From positions 1-64,000 of the forward strand of contig NZ_UETC01000002.1 in NCBI RefSeq assembly GCF_900116765.1: a DNA stretch of 64,000 nucleotides, in the 5' to 3' direction. Numbering within the stretch: position 1 is the stretch's first letter; the number at the start of each line of letters is the position of its first letter. The notes under the pieces are model-generated. The model worked only from the letters and a program-made list of their open reading frames with translations, made no database searches and had not been told where the DNA came from. This DNA comes from Jannaschia seohaensis. Its GTDB lineage: Bacteria > Pseudomonadota > Alphaproteobacteria > Rhodobacterales > Rhodobacteraceae. Positions 8,493-17,754 of this stretch are shown here, piece after piece. The position numbers and the translations under genes were made by a program.

Positions 8493-9029
8493 ATGCATGG
8501 ATTGTTCTTTGAGGTGCGGCCGAAGACCGGGCAAATGAAGCATTATTTCGACCATGTGGCCCAGCTGAAGCCTGTGCTCGCGGGGCACACCGGGCTCATC
8601 TACCTGGAGCGGTTCGTGCCCTGCGATGACCCCGAAGCGCTGTTGTCCCACCAACTCTGGCGGGACGAGGCGGCGATCGCGGGCTGGCGGCGCGAGCCAG
8701 CCCATCGCAAGAGCCAGACCGCCGGCCGACATGTGCATTTCGAGAGCTACCGCATACGCGTCGGCCCCGAGGTTGGGCGCGATGCGGCTCCCGATGCCGA
8801 GACGAGCCGCCTTGTTGTCGCGATCTATGGTCCGAAACTGCCCGGAGTCGGTCGGCTGCACGAAAGTGTAACCGTGCCGGGCCGCTTCCTGACACTCGCC
8901 GACGCGGCCAACCATGCGGAGGCTCTGCGCCTCGTGGACCTCCACGCGTCGGAGGGCACGGCCGAGGCACGGCTGTTCTCGGTCTCGCGTGACTACACGT
9001 TGACCGACCGGGCGCAAGCGCCCACCTAA
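8493..9029 (+). CDS. Antibiotic-biosynthesis-monooxygenase (ABM) fold protein
   Basis: 178 residues. The first ~95 (MHGLFFEVRPKTGQMKHYFD ... GHTGLIYLERF ... LLSHQLWRDEAAIAGWRREP .. H) follow the dimeric alpha+beta barrel pattern of ABM/heme-degrading-like proteins. The C-terminal half is a second, weaker repeat of unclear role. Such proteins handle small-molecule oxidation or stress without a cofactor; no substrate can be named. The ATG at 8493 directly precedes the domain. A smaller protein of the same fold lies at 53.3 kb. Confidence 0.65.
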   Translation: MHGLFFEVRPKTGQMKHYFDHVAQLKPVLAGHTGLIYLERFVPCDDPEALLSHQLWRDEAAIAGWRREPAHRKSQTAGRHVHFESYRIRVGPEVGRDAAPDAETSRLVVAIYGPKLPGVGRLHESVTVPGRFLTLADAANHAEALRLVDLHASEGTAEARLFSVSRDYTLTDRAQAPT

Positions 9030-9101
9030 CCTTCAGCCGGTTCCTTCCCCGGCGGCTGTCCTCACAGGCCCAATGGCGATGTCCAGACAGCCGCTCGGGC
9101 G

Positions 9102-9335
9102 TCAGCTCCAGGGGCCGCGCCGGGGCGCGGCGCCCGTTCCGGCCATCTGGCGCAGGGCGGCAACGCGGTTTTGCTCGGACGGGTGGGTGGCGAAGAGGTT
9201 GTCGTAGCCGTGGGCGTGCAGCGGGTTGATGATGAACATGTGCGCCGTGCCGGGGTTGCGCTCGGCGGCATGGTTGTCGATCCGCGCGGCGAGCCCTCCG
9301 ATGCGCTCCAAGGCGGAGGCAGCCATCGGGGCGGA
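9102..9335 (-). pseudogene. htpX: C-terminal fragment of the membrane protease HtpX
   Basis: The minus strand reads [40 protein letters not shown], then [19 protein letters not shown], the characteristic tail of M48-family HtpX. The first ~75% of the gene, including the HExxH zinc site and the membrane helices, is missing. Homology breaks near base 9335, exactly where the PLD-like gene starts on the other strand, so a recombination event fused two gene ends tail-to-head. Confidence 0.75.
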
Positions 9336-10214
9336 CTGGCGAACCTTCAAGGACCTGATCGACCGCTTCGGTGCCGACAAGGGGCGGCTGTTTTCACGAT
9401 TCCCGACCAAGTGGAAAAGAAGGTCATCCAAGCCGCGAAAGAAGCGGGCCTGTCAGATATTCGAATGACTGATATCGTTGAACGTCTGCGCAACTCCAAG
9501 CACAAGGTCGTCGATTTCAGCCGCGCCTATGACCACGAGGCCAACTGGATCAACAACGCCCTGCTCGAACACGGTACCCGCCCCTTCAAAGCGATCATAT
9601 GTGACGCCGGAAAGGCTGCTTGCACTGAAGGGATGGAGCTGGACGCTTGCTCTGACGCTCACGCGCTTTTGGGAGCAGCCACCAGTTGTAACATGACCAG
9701 GACCGCAGACCAAATTGCGGATGCTTTGCACACTATTACTGCGGTTTCCAAAGAGGTCGACATCGTCGATCCGTATTTCGATCTCCGACCGACGAAGGGC
9801 AATTATCTTCCCACGCTAGTCGCGCTGCTCGCTCAGGATCCGGGGCAGCAAAAAGCCATCAGAATTCACTTCCGTGATCACGATACACGCCCATCGGCCG
9901 AGGTTCTCGCTCGAGACGGATGCGCCCAGGTGAGAGGCCTGCTGCCGCCCGGATATCACATAGAACTGTACGCGTGGTCGGAGAAACAAGGCGGGGAAGA
10001 CTTTCACGACCGTTACGTTCTGACCGACCTTGGCGGGGCCATGATCGGGGCGGGCCTGTCTGCGGACGGCCCCGGGGAGTCTGCTGCTTTTACGTTGCTC
10101 AACTTCGAGCACGCTCAAGGGACTCGGAGCATATTTGCCTTTGGATCAAGGACTTATTCCCGAATCGGATCGGCTGTCCGTATCGGTGACGATGGCAGAA
10201 CTGAACTGTTCTGA
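9336..10214 (+). pseudogene. Truncated, frameshifted protein with a PLD-like C-terminal domain
   Basis: Two frames join into one protein: [20 protein letters not shown] then SRFPTKWKR (9336-9415), continued one frame over by [20 protein letters not shown] and the rest to 10214. The slip lies in the A-run near 9413. The C terminus carries FHDRYVLTDLGG, which fits the HxK(x)4D pattern of phospholipase D-like folds with Arg for Lys, preceded by VDIVDPYFD and AIRIHFRDHD strands. Such modules occur as effector or partner domains in phage-defence loci, but the family is not one I can name. The N terminus is lost at the htpX junction. Confidence 0.5.
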
Positions 10215-10492
10215 TAGCGAGAGTTCGATTTATGTTCCATCTCACGAATGCCACCGACGTCGAAGTGTTCAGCGGCGATCTTGAAAAAGAAAAGCAATTT
10301 CATATGTTTGCAAGTTCTTCACCAAATCGGCGCAGTCATGAGGTCCGGAGGATATCGGCCGTGGGAGACCGCCTCCGGGCCTCCTTGCACCATGGCCAGT
10401 GCTCAGCCCCACCCGCATAATCCTCGAAAACAACGGAAAAATCCGGCAGCAGGCGGATCGGGAGAACGCTTTCGCGGGGGCAAGTGGCGGAG
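10210..10492. repeat. Left copy of a ~285-base direct repeat (tRNA-Ser 3' flank)
   Basis: Collinear with 47405-47690 at a constant offset of 37,195 bases, with about one indel. The stretch 10441-10492 matches 47636-47687 at 46 of 52 positions. It keeps the last eight bases of the tRNA-Ser (TGGCGGAG at 10485-10492, reading GCCA on the minus strand) and a degraded copy of its terminator (10441-10458). To the right the sequence departs from the tRNA. Read as the outer boundary of a genomic island. Confidence 0.7.
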
Positions 10493-10784
10493 CGGACGAG
10501 ACACATATCGAACGCTCTTTTGTGGATGCCGCTCGGTTTGCAAGGAATTTCTGATCGTCGGGACATGTGATCGAGTGCGTTCTTTTGTCAGGCCTGTTCT
10601 TTGCGGCTGACACGGCGCCGCTGGCCGGGATGGTGATGCGCGGACCGGGGCCAAATCTCCAACAGCGAGCTCGAGGCTCGGAGAACGTCTCTGGTTTGCC
10701 CGACCCGGATCATGTGGATCATGTGCCCATTCGGATCATGCCTTCCTCACAACTCGGTGGTTGCGTTGTCCGCCTGTCGCCCGA
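10493..10784. other. Gene-free stretch inside the island edge
   Basis: No coding frame with a recognisable product. It contains short repeated words (GGATCATGTGGATCATGTG near 10710) and probably the outer end of the following IS110 element. Nothing further can be supported. Confidence 0.4.
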
Positions 10785-11814
10785 TCAGGCGCCGATCAGC
10801 ACCGGGCCACGATAATCCTCGCCCCGCTTCAGCATCGCCCAGATGCCGCGCGCCATCTTGTTCGCCAGCGCCACTGCGACCACCGACAGAGGCTTGCGCT
10901 CCAGCATCCGAGCCAGCCAGGAGCCCTTCGGCGAGCCTCGCCGGGTGGCCCATCGGATCACGGCCATGGCGCCGGTGATCAGCAATCGTCGGATGTCGCG
11001 CTGGCCCATCTTCGAGGTCTTCCCAAGCCGTTGCTTTTCGCCGGTTGAATGCTGACGCGGCACGAGACCAAGCCAGGCGGCAAAGTCGCGCCCGCGGCGG
11101 AACTGGTCCATCGGCGGCGCGAAGGTCTCGACGGCGAGCGCGGTGATCGGGCCGACGCCGGGCATCGTTCGCAGCCGCCGGGGCATTTCGGCCTCTTCTG
11201 ACATGGCCTCGATCCTGGCCTTCAGGTCCTTGAGCCTTTCCGTGAGGTGCGCGATCTGCTCGAGGAGCATCCGGCAGGTGTCGCGGGCCAGCTCGGGCAT
11301 GTCCGTGTCGGGATCTTCGACGATCCTGGCCAGGCGCGGCACGAACCCGATGCCCGTGGGCGCGACATGGCCGAACTCGTAGAGATGCGAGCGAAGCGCG
11401 TTGATCGTCTCGGTGCGCTGCTTCACGAGTTGCTCGCGCGCGCGGAACGCGATTGCGCGTGCCTGCTGGTCGACGGTCTTCGGCTCCACGAACCGCATGG
11501 TCGGTCGCAATGCCGCCTCGACGATGGCCTCCGCGTCGGCCGCGTCGTTCTTCTGCCGCTTGATGAACGGCTTGACGTAGTGCGGTGCGATCAGCCGGGC
11601 CTCATGACCCTGCCGCATCATCTGTCGCGCCCAGTGATGCGCGCTGGCGCAGGCTTCCATCGCCACGCAGCTCGGCGGCTGTTCCGCCATGAAACGGATG
11701 AACTGCGGCCGTGACAGCCTTTTTCCGGAACAGCACCGATCCGTCCGCCGCCGCACCGTGCACCAGGAACGCGTTCTTTGCGAGATCGACGCCGATGATG
11801 GTAACCTCTCCCAT
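10785..11814 (-). pseudogene. IS110-family transposase with one frameshift
   Basis: The N terminus (MGEVTIIGVDLAKNAFLVHG, ending LFRKK) lies in one frame from 11814. The remainder, from LSRPQFIRFMAEQPPS through VAMEAC, APHYVKPFIKRQKNDAADAEA, PGVGPITALAVE and SMGQRDIRRLLI-type blocks, lies in the next frame to 10785. One extra base in the AAAAAGG run near 11720 explains the split. Otherwise the length (~343 residues) is complete, with the DEDD Asp of GVDLAKN and the C-terminal tnp20 block both present. IS110 proteins normally need no frameshift, so the copy is probably inactive unless the read is wrong. The element likely spans to about 11905 on the right. Confidence 0.8.
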
Positions 11815-12006
11815 GGATGCCCTCTCCTTCAGCTTGTGCGTTGACACCGCAAGCTTGGCACATCGCGATGCCGTCAGGGGAGAGCGGCATCCACCCCATC
11901 TCCGACGCCTAGATCATTGATATTAATATGTTTCTGATCTCCGGGAGCACAGAAACGAGAAACAATGGTCAGGTGCTACCAGCCTTCCTGACGCTCCATG
12001 CTCGCT

Positions 12007-12915
12007 TTAATGCGTCCGCGTAATATCGATGTCCTCGGCTCCTGCTTCGTCGAGGCATCTGTCTTCAACCTGAAGCGTGACCAGGAAGAAGCCGAATTTT
12101 TCCTTCAGCAATGCATGCGCGGCTGGCAAGACCGCGGCGGCATCGGCACCGGATGACATCAGCACGTGCCCGGAAAAGACGTCCTTGCCACTTGTCAACG
12201 TCCATGCGTGGACATGATGTACGTCGGCGACGCCCTCCAGACCGCCAATTGCCGCGATGACATCATTCAAGTCCACGTCTTCCGGCGTTCCCTCCATCAA
12301 CATGTGGATCGACTCCTTCAGGATACCCCAGCTCGCCCAAACAAGGACAAAGCCGAAGGCCATGCCGAGGAGCGGGTCGATCAGCAGGAAGCCGGTGAAC
12401 TGGATCACGAGTGCGGTGACGATGATGAGCAGACTGCCAACGAATGTCTGCACGATGTGCCAGACGGCCCCACGCGTGTTCAGATCTCTGCGACCTTCTT
12501 TCCAAAGCAGTCCGAGCGATATCACCTCGGTCACCAGGCCTCCGGCGGCAGCCCATAGCATCGGGCCGGTCGGCAGATCGATCGGCGAAGAAAGCCGCAT
12601 AGCCGCCATTCCGATGACAATCAGCGCCATGGCCAGAAGAAAGGCCCCGTTGATCGCCGCCCCGACGATTTCGGCCCTGTGCCAGCCAAAGCTCCGGTCG
12701 CTGTCGGCGGGACGTCGAGCGATCCGCGCTGCGACGATGGCGACAAGAACACCACCAACGGCCGAAAAGGTATGGAACGCATCGGAAATCACGGCGATCG
12801 AACCCGTCCATATGCCGATCCCGAGTTCGACGACGAAGTAAAGGCCAGTCAACCAGGCCGAGATCGTCAAAGCCCGACCTCCGCTGGGCAGATGCCCTGA
12901 GTGTCCATGATCCAT
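12007..12915 (-). CDS. Cation diffusion facilitator (CDF) efflux protein with altered metal-site residues
   Basis: 302 residues, His-rich start (MDHGHSGH), six membrane segments, and a C-terminal cytosolic domain with VADVHHVHAWTL as in CzcD/ZitB. CDF proteins export Zn2+, Co2+ or related ions against protons. Aligned to CzcD/ZitB, the TM2 motif HxxxD reads H48-T-F-S-A52 and the TM5 motif HxxxD reads H153-I-V-Q-T157, so both membrane-site aspartates are replaced. The metal may therefore not be zinc. The ATG at 12915 has a strong site (TTAGGAGGGG). It is the third gene after glutaredoxin and cueR, with a 61-base gap to cueR. Confidence 0.85.
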   Translation of the reverse strand: MDHGHSGHLPSGGRALTISAWLTGLYFVVELGIGIWTGSIAVISDAFHTFSAVGGVLVAIVAARIARRPADSDRSFGWHRAEIVGAAINGAFLLAMALIVIGMAAMRLSSPIDLPTGPMLWAAAGGLVTEVISLGLLWKEGRRDLNTRGAVWHIVQTFVGSLLIIVTALVIQFTGFLLIDPLLGMAFGFVLVWASWGILKESIHMLMEGTPEDVDLNDVIAAIGGLEGVADVHHVHAWTLTSGKDVFSGHVLMSSGADAAAVLPAAHALLKEKFGFFLVTLQVEDRCLDEAGAEDIDITRTH

Positions 12916-12976
12916 GCCTTCCCCTCCTAAAGCCGCCAGCGGCGACGCACGCGTGGCCGACCACACGGAAATGTAA

Positions 12977-13441
12977 TCAGAGCTTTACGGCATGAACTGC
13001 CGCCCCGACCGCACCGGCCCGGGGCTTGGGCTTGCCTCGGCCGCTTCCTGGGTCGGACTTCGCGAGATCGGCGATGATTGGGCAGTCCGGGCGATGATCG
13101 CCGTGGCAGGACTCGATCAGCGTCTCCAGCGTCTCCGACATGGCCTCGAGTTCGTCGATCTTCCGGCGAAGATTGCTCAGATGGCCCTCTGCCAGCTGCC
13201 GGACATCCGCGCTCCTGCGCGATTGATCCGTCCAGAGCCCCAGCAGTTCACCGATCACCTCAACCGAAAACCCGAGGTCCCGGGCGCGGCGCACGAAGCT
13301 GAGCATGTGGACGTCTCGGTCGCTGTAATCCCGGTAGCCGGAGTCCGTACGCTGTGCGGGCGGGATCAGGCCGGTCTGCTCATAGTAGCGGATCATTTTT
13401 GCCGAAATGCCGGATTTCTTGGCAGCTTCTCCGATGTTCAT
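12977..13441 (-). CDS. cueR: Copper-responsive MerR-family regulator CueR
   Basis: 154 residues. The winged helix at the N terminus (MNIGEAAKKSGISAKMIRYY) and the dimerisation helix match MerR proteins. The metal loop holds C112 and C120 (SCHGDHRPDC), the same numbers and C-x7-C spacing as E. coli CueR, which binds Cu(I) with two cysteines. It activates promoters whose -10 and -35 are 19 bases apart; two such sites occur here, upstream of both copper ATPases. Its ATG overlaps the glutaredoxin stop (ATGA), so both are co-translated. Confidence 0.93.
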   Translation of the reverse strand: MNIGEAAKKSGISAKMIRYYEQTGLIPPAQRTDSGYRDYSDRDVHMLSFVRRARDLGFSVEVIGELLGLWTDQSRRSADVRQLAEGHLSNLRRKIDELEAMSETLETLIESCHGDHRPDCPIIADLAKSDPGSGRGKPKPRAGAVGAAVHAVKL

Positions 13442-13716
13442 GTGCGTTCCTCCTCGAACAGGTTCAGCGCTGCTTCGATCTTGGGTCTCTGTTCGGAGTA
13501 GGTTCCGTAGGTAAACCATTCCCCCATCACCGTAATCGGCGCGACGCGCACCCCGTAACGCGCCTTGGCTTCCTGCATTACCTCCGGGTCGGCCAGATCG
13601 CGCTCCTCGTAGACGATGCCGGTCCGCTCCATCCATGCCTTGATCTGGCGACAATCGGGACAGGTGGGCGTGGTGTAGAGGACGACATGGGCCGTGTTCT
13701 TCGTTCGCTTTTGCAC
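13438..13716 (-). CDS. Glutaredoxin family protein
   Basis: 92 residues with a thioredoxin fold: VVLYTTPTCPDCRQIKAWME carries the C-P-D-C redox pair, followed by YEERDLADPE and the cis-Pro segment VRVAPITVMGE. Cytosolic, likely a small thiol reductase or Cu(I)-handling partner of the regulator encoded next. Start 13716 is the only good ATG. It heads a grx-cueR-CDF operon and lies only 64 bases from the copA stop on the same strand, so readthrough from copA is possible. Confidence 0.85.
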   Translation of the reverse strand: MQKRTKNTAHVVLYTTPTCPDCRQIKAWMERTGIVYEERDLADPEVMQEAKARYGVRVAPITVMGEWFTYGTYSEQRPKIEAALNLFEEERT

Positions 13717-13780
13717 TGGTCCGCTCCTTCAATCTGCTTCGGTGAATGCCCCGGGCATGGACTGCCCGGAGCGATCGTGG

Positions 13781-16309
13781 TCATTCCGCCGGAACGACCG
13801 TGGGCGCAGCGGCCCATCTGCGGGCAGGCGCATCGGCTGGCGACGGAACAGCAAACCGCTTGAGCCGCAGTGCGTTGCCGAGGACGAACACGCTGGACAA
13901 TGCCATGGCGCCCGCCGCGAAGACGGGTGACAGCAAGATACCGAAGGCCGGATAGAGAACGCCGGCAGCGACCGGGATCAGCGCCGTGTTGTAGGCGAAG
14001 GCCCAGAACAGGTTTTGCCGGATGTTGCCGATCGTAGCCTGGCTGAGTGCGATGGCATTGGGGATGCCTCTCAGGCTGCCCGACATCAAGACCACATCGG
14101 CCGCCTCGATGGCCACATCCGTGCCGGTTCCTATGGCGAGGCCCACGTCCGCTTCGGCCAGCGCCGGGGCGTCGTTGATGCCGTCCCCGACATAGGCCAG
14201 CCGGCCCAGGGCCTTCAGTCGCTTCACGGCTTCGACCTTGCCGTCGGGCAGCACCTCGGACACGACCTCGTCGATCCCGAGCCGACGGGCGATGGCATCG
14301 GCCGTGCGCGCGTTGTCGCCGGTGATCATCGCGACCTTGAGGCCCAGAGCGTGGAGCGCCGAGATTGCCTCGGGGGTTGTCTCCTTGATCGGATCGGCCA
14401 CGGCGATGATCGCGGCAAGCTTACCGTCGATGGCAGTATAGAGCGGCGTCTTGCCTTCGTCGCCAAGGCGCTCGGCCGTCTGGTCGAACACGTCGATAAC
14501 GAGGCCGAGCTTGCGCATGTAGCGGTCGGCACCAATCTGAACGCGCGTGCCCGCAACCGTGGCCTCGACGCCGTAGCCAGTCACGGAGTTGAACCCCTCG
14601 ACAGGAAGCGACCCTGCCCCTTCTGCTTGCGCCGCCTCGACGATGGCCCGCGCGATGGGATGCTCGGACCGTTCCTCGACCGCAGCGACCAGCGACAGGA
14701 CTTGCGCCCGGTCGAACCCATCTACGAGTTCGAGATCGGTGAGCGCGGGCTTGCCCTCGGTCAGCGTGCCGGTCTTGTCGAGCGCGACGACACGGGCTTC
14801 CTTTAGAAGCTGCAGGGCTTCCCCCTTGCGGAAGAGCACGCCCATTTCGGCGCCGCGCCCCGTCCCGACCATGATCGAGGTCGGCGTTGCGAGCCCCATG
14901 GCGCAGGGGCACGCGATGATCAGCACGGCCACAGCATTCACGAGGCCGAAGGTCAGCGCGGGATCGGGCCCCCAGATCAACCAGACACCGAAGGTCAGGG
15001 CGGCCAGCGTCATCACCGCCGGGACGAACCACATGGTCACACGGTCGACGAGCGCCTGGATCGGCAGTTTCGAGCCTTGTGCCGCCTCGACCATCCGGAT
15101 GATCTGCGACAGCATCGTGTCCCCGTCTACCGCGGTCGCGCGGAAGGCCAAGGCCCCGTTCTGGTTCACCGTGCCACCGACAACCTGCGCGCCGGCGCTC
15201 TTGGCAACGGGGACCGGCTCTCCCGTGATCATCGACTCGTCGACGTAGCTTTCACCCTCGACAACCTCGCCGTCGACAGGCAGCCGGTCGCCCGGTCGGA
15301 CTTCGACAATATCGCCCGGGGCGACATCGGCCACCGGAATCTCCATGACCGTGCCCTTGCGGCGCACGCGGGCCGTTTTGGCCTGGAGGCCGACCAGCCG
15401 CTTGATCGCCTCGGAGGTTCGACCCTTGGCGCGCGCCTCCAGGTAGCGACCCAGCAGGATGAGCGTGACGATCACCGCCGCGGCCTCGTAGTAGACGTTC
15501 ACCGTGCCCGCCGGGAGGACACCCGACGCAAAGGTCGCCACGACCGAGTAGAAATAGGCGGCAAGCGTACCGACCGCGACCAAGCTGTTCATGTCGGGTG
15601 CGCCACGGAGGAGCGCCGGGATGCCCTTGGTGTAGAAACGCAGTCCCGGCACCGCGAGAACGAAACTCGTGAGCGCAAATTGAAGGAGCCAGCTCGCCTG
15701 ATGCCCGATTGTGGACCCGATCAGTGCGTGCATGCCGGGAATGAGGTGGCTGCCCATCTCAAGCAAGAAGACCGGCAAGGTTAGCACCGCGGCAAGGCCG
15801 AGGTCACGCCTCAGGGCCGCCTGTTCGGCATCTTTGCGCGCTGTTTTTCCTTCGTCCTCACCGGCCTGTTGGGAGACCTCCCGGGCTATGTATCCGGTTT
15901 CCGCGACGGCGGCGATCAGCGTCGATACGTCCGCTGTGCCCTCGACAGTCGCCTGCTCGGTCGCGAGATTCACGGTTGCTTCGGTGACGCCGGGGATGGC
16001 CTGAAGCGCCCGCTCGACCCGGCCGACGCAAGACGCGCAGGTCATGCCGTCAACGGCGAGCACGATGGTCTGTCGAGGCACAGCATAGCCTGTCGCCTCG
16101 ATCGCTCGGATCAGTTCAGGTCGAACAGACGGCTCGGCGATACTCACCTCGGCAGACTCGGTCGCAAGGTTGACGTTGGCCGACAGCACGCCGGGCACTG
16201 CCGACAGCGCTCGTTCGACCCGGCCAACACAGGAGGCGCAGGTCATGCCTTCTATCGGGATCCGCACCGTCCCGCCCGTCTGCGGCGGCGTATCCGTGTG
16301 AGCTTTCAT
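13781..16309 (-). CDS. copA: Copper-exporting P1B-type ATPase CopA
   Basis: 842 residues. Two N-terminal heavy-metal-associated domains each carry GMTCASC (residues 21-27 and 88-94). Eight membrane helices follow; the transport motif C467-P-C469 sits in helix 6, the phosphorylated Asp is D511 in DKTGTLT, and [10 protein letters not shown] closes the P-domain. This is the Cu(I)-type ATPase that pumps copper from cytosol to periplasm. The ATG at 16309 follows AAAGGACAAGCC and starts just ahead of the first metal domain; an in-frame upstream extension to 16378 would overlap the promoter. A CueR-type promoter lies 39-69 bases upstream. Confidence 0.97.
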   Translation of the reverse strand: MKAHTDTPPQTGGTVRIPIEGMTCASCVGRVERALSAVPGVLSANVNLATESAEVSIAEPSVRPELIRAIEATGYAVPRQTIVLAVDGMTCASCVGRVERALQAIPGVTEATVNLATEQATVEGTADVSTLIAAVAETGYIAREVSQQAGEDEGKTARKDAEQAALRRDLGLAAVLTLPVFLLEMGSHLIPGMHALIGSTIGHQASWLLQFALTSFVLAVPGLRFYTKGIPALLRGAPDMNSLVAVGTLAAYFYSVVATFASGVLPAGTVNVYYEAAAVIVTLILLGRYLEARAKGRTSEAIKRLVGLQAKTARVRRKGTVMEIPVADVAPGDIVEVRPGDRLPVDGEVVEGESYVDESMITGEPVPVAKSAGAQVVGGTVNQNGALAFRATAVDGDTMLSQIIRMVEAAQGSKLPIQALVDRVTMWFVPAVMTLAALTFGVWLIWGPDPALTFGLVNAVAVLIIACPCAMGLATPTSIMVGTGRGAEMGVLFRKGEALQLLKEARVVALDKTGTLTEGKPALTDLELVDGFDRAQVLSLVAAVEERSEHPIARAIVEAAQAEGAGSLPVEGFNSVTGYGVEATVAGTRVQIGADRYMRKLGLVIDVFDQTAERLGDEGKTPLYTAIDGKLAAIIAVADPIKETTPEAISALHALGLKVAMITGDNARTADAIARRLGIDEVVSEVLPDGKVEAVKRLKALGRLAYVGDGINDAPALAEADVGLAIGTGTDVAIEAADVVLMSGSLRGIPNAIALSQATIGNIRQNLFWAFAYNTALIPVAAGVLYPAFGILLSPVFAAGAMALSSVFVLGNALRLKRFAVPSPADAPARRWAAAPTVVPAE

Positions 16310-16347
16310 GGCTTGTCCTTTCGTGTTCGAATCATTGCTCACATGTC

Positions 16348-16378
16348 GAGATAAGGGCTCCAACGATTGGAAGGTCAA
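16348..16378 (-). promoter_or_regulatory. CueR-type promoter of copA
   Basis: On the minus strand: -35 TTGACC (16378-16373), a 19-base spacer holding the near-palindrome CCAATCGTTGG, then -10 TATCTC (16353-16348). The long spacer, the TTGACC box and the dyad centred between the boxes are the known layout of CueR-activated copA promoters. The same arrangement stands before the second ATPase. Confidence 0.75.
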
Positions 16379-16629
16379 GCGCCGTGCGAGTACGCGAAAG
16401 TCGAGGGATCAATCGGCAAGCTCGCAGAAATGGCCAGGTCGGAGCATCCAGCTCGTCAGACAGCTGCGAACGGCGATGTCCCTATTTCCAGCCAAGAGTA
16501 TTCGGCGTGGGCAAAGCACCCTATTCAAGGCTGAAGAGGCCCAAACCTGGAGCCAGGCCGACAAGGTTACAGTACATTCTGCGGCGATGGGCCTGATCAG
16601 CGTTTCCGTAGTAGGCTACAGAAGCAAGG
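16379..16629. other. Intergenic region between copA and the membrane-protein gene
   Basis: About 250 bases without a supported gene, lying between the divergent copA promoter and the ATG at 16630. Frames here are short and lack family resemblance. It presumably holds the promoter of the rightward gene, but no clear boxes were seen. Confidence 0.4.
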
Positions 16630-17277
16630 ATGCAACGCTTCTTCTCACTCGAAATGCCGTTCTCGCGATTTGCATGGAACACCATGCTTGTCAGCCTCGC
16701 AGGGCTGCTGCCGCTCCTTGCGATCTTCGTCGCGCTGACGCCAGGCTTCGCGACCGCATTGTTCGAGAACGAACAGGCGCTCGAGCGGTTCCTGCGCCAG
16801 GTTGTCACCAACGGGCTACCCGTCGTCTTCGTTGTGAATTATCTCACCCTCTTCCTCTACGCCTCGACAAACGCGCGCGGAGACCTTGAGCGACGACCAG
16901 GCTTGGTCCTGTTCCTTGACGTAGCCGCAAGGCTCGTTGCCTTCATTGTACTGCACATCTTGATCTACGTGCTTTCCGCTGACTGGTTCGGGTCTTTCGG
17001 AGGCAGTCGCGCAACGGCGGTTCGCGTTGTGGCGCCAACCCTCGCGCGTTCGGCTTTCTTCGAGAATATCTCGGGGGTCTATCTCTACGCGACGCTGGTC
17101 AGCGCAATTCCCCTCTATGTCTCCGTGATCGAGGGTTGGCTCGCGAAGGGCCGATCATTTGCGCATAGACGTTCTCGGGGAATCGCTGTGTTCTTGTCGC
17201 TCGTGCTCTTCGGTGCAGTCGTCGTGCTTTTGACCGGCATCGGCTATCTTGTGTCAGCGCTCCAATCATCCAGCTGA
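16630..17277 (+). CDS. Hypothetical multi-pass membrane protein
   Basis: 215 residues with about five hydrophobic segments (SLAGLLPLLAIFVALTPGF; VVFVVNYLTLFLYAS; VAFIVLHILIYVLSA; GVYLYATLVSAIPLYVSVI; IAVFLSLVLFGAVVVLL). No conserved catalytic or metal motif is visible and the family is not one I recognise. It stands alone between copA and a small lipoprotein gene on the same strand as the latter. Location in the copper block suggests but does not show a role in metal stress. Confidence 0.6.
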   Translation: MQRFFSLEMPFSRFAWNTMLVSLAGLLPLLAIFVALTPGFATALFENEQALERFLRQVVTNGLPVVFVVNYLTLFLYASTNARGDLERRPGLVLFLDVAARLVAFIVLHILIYVLSADWFGSFGGSRATAVRVVAPTLARSAFFENISGVYLYATLVSAIPLYVSVIEGWLAKGRSFAHRRSRGIAVFLSLVLFGAVVVLLTGIGYLVSALQSSS

Positions 17278-17403
17278 TGCAACGACGCACCCTGGTAGAG
17301 GATCGGGCCACGCATAACGCGAAATTCATATGACCATCGTTGCTACCCGTGGCCAGATTGTTCACTCAGGGAACAAAAAACCTACTGGCAGAGGGCGGTT
17401 CGC

Positions 17404-17691
17404 GTGAAGTCGAGACATCTGGCGCAAGGAAGTCTGGTATTGGTCCTTGGCGGATGTTCGCCATCTTTCGATCAGGGAGGCCGCGAAACTGAACGTGCCG
17501 CAGCGCCTGTGCCCGAAGCCGTCATCCAGCTCGCAGCGCCTTACCAGGATCTCACGACGGCCCGCCTTCGCGCGGAGGACGGATGTTACTGGTATCTCCA
17601 CTCGGGGCCCGTTGAAACGACCCTTCTGCCACTTCGAACGGTGGAGGGTCGCCCGATCTGCACAGCATCCAGCCCGGCAGTTTCCGGCTGA
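17404..17691 (+). CDS. Small putative lipoprotein
   Basis: 95 residues from a GTG start. The N terminus (MKSRHLAQGSLVLVLGGC) ends in a lipobox-like LGGC, so the Cys at residue 18 could be lipidated. The mature part has the sequence EDGCYWYLHSGPVETTLLPL followed by RTVEGRPIC, with two cysteines that could form a disulfide. No family name is known to me. It is convergent with the L,D-transpeptidase gene. A periplasmic or outer-membrane-anchored role is inferred from the signal only. Confidence 0.5.
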   Translation: MKSRHLAQGSLVLVLGGCSPSFDQGGRETERAAAPVPEAVIQLAAPYQDLTTARLRAEDGCYWYLHSGPVETTLLPLRTVEGRPICTASSPAVSG

Positions 17692-17754
17692 TGCACATTG
17701 GCGCTGGCACGGCCCGGCGGGTTCAAATCCGTTAAGGGCCTTCGACTTTGATGC

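Noticed and set aside
10485-10492. A second tRNA-Ser gene at the left repeat
   Set aside because: Only the last eight bases of the tRNA are kept; no stems or anticodon can be formed from the sequence to the right.
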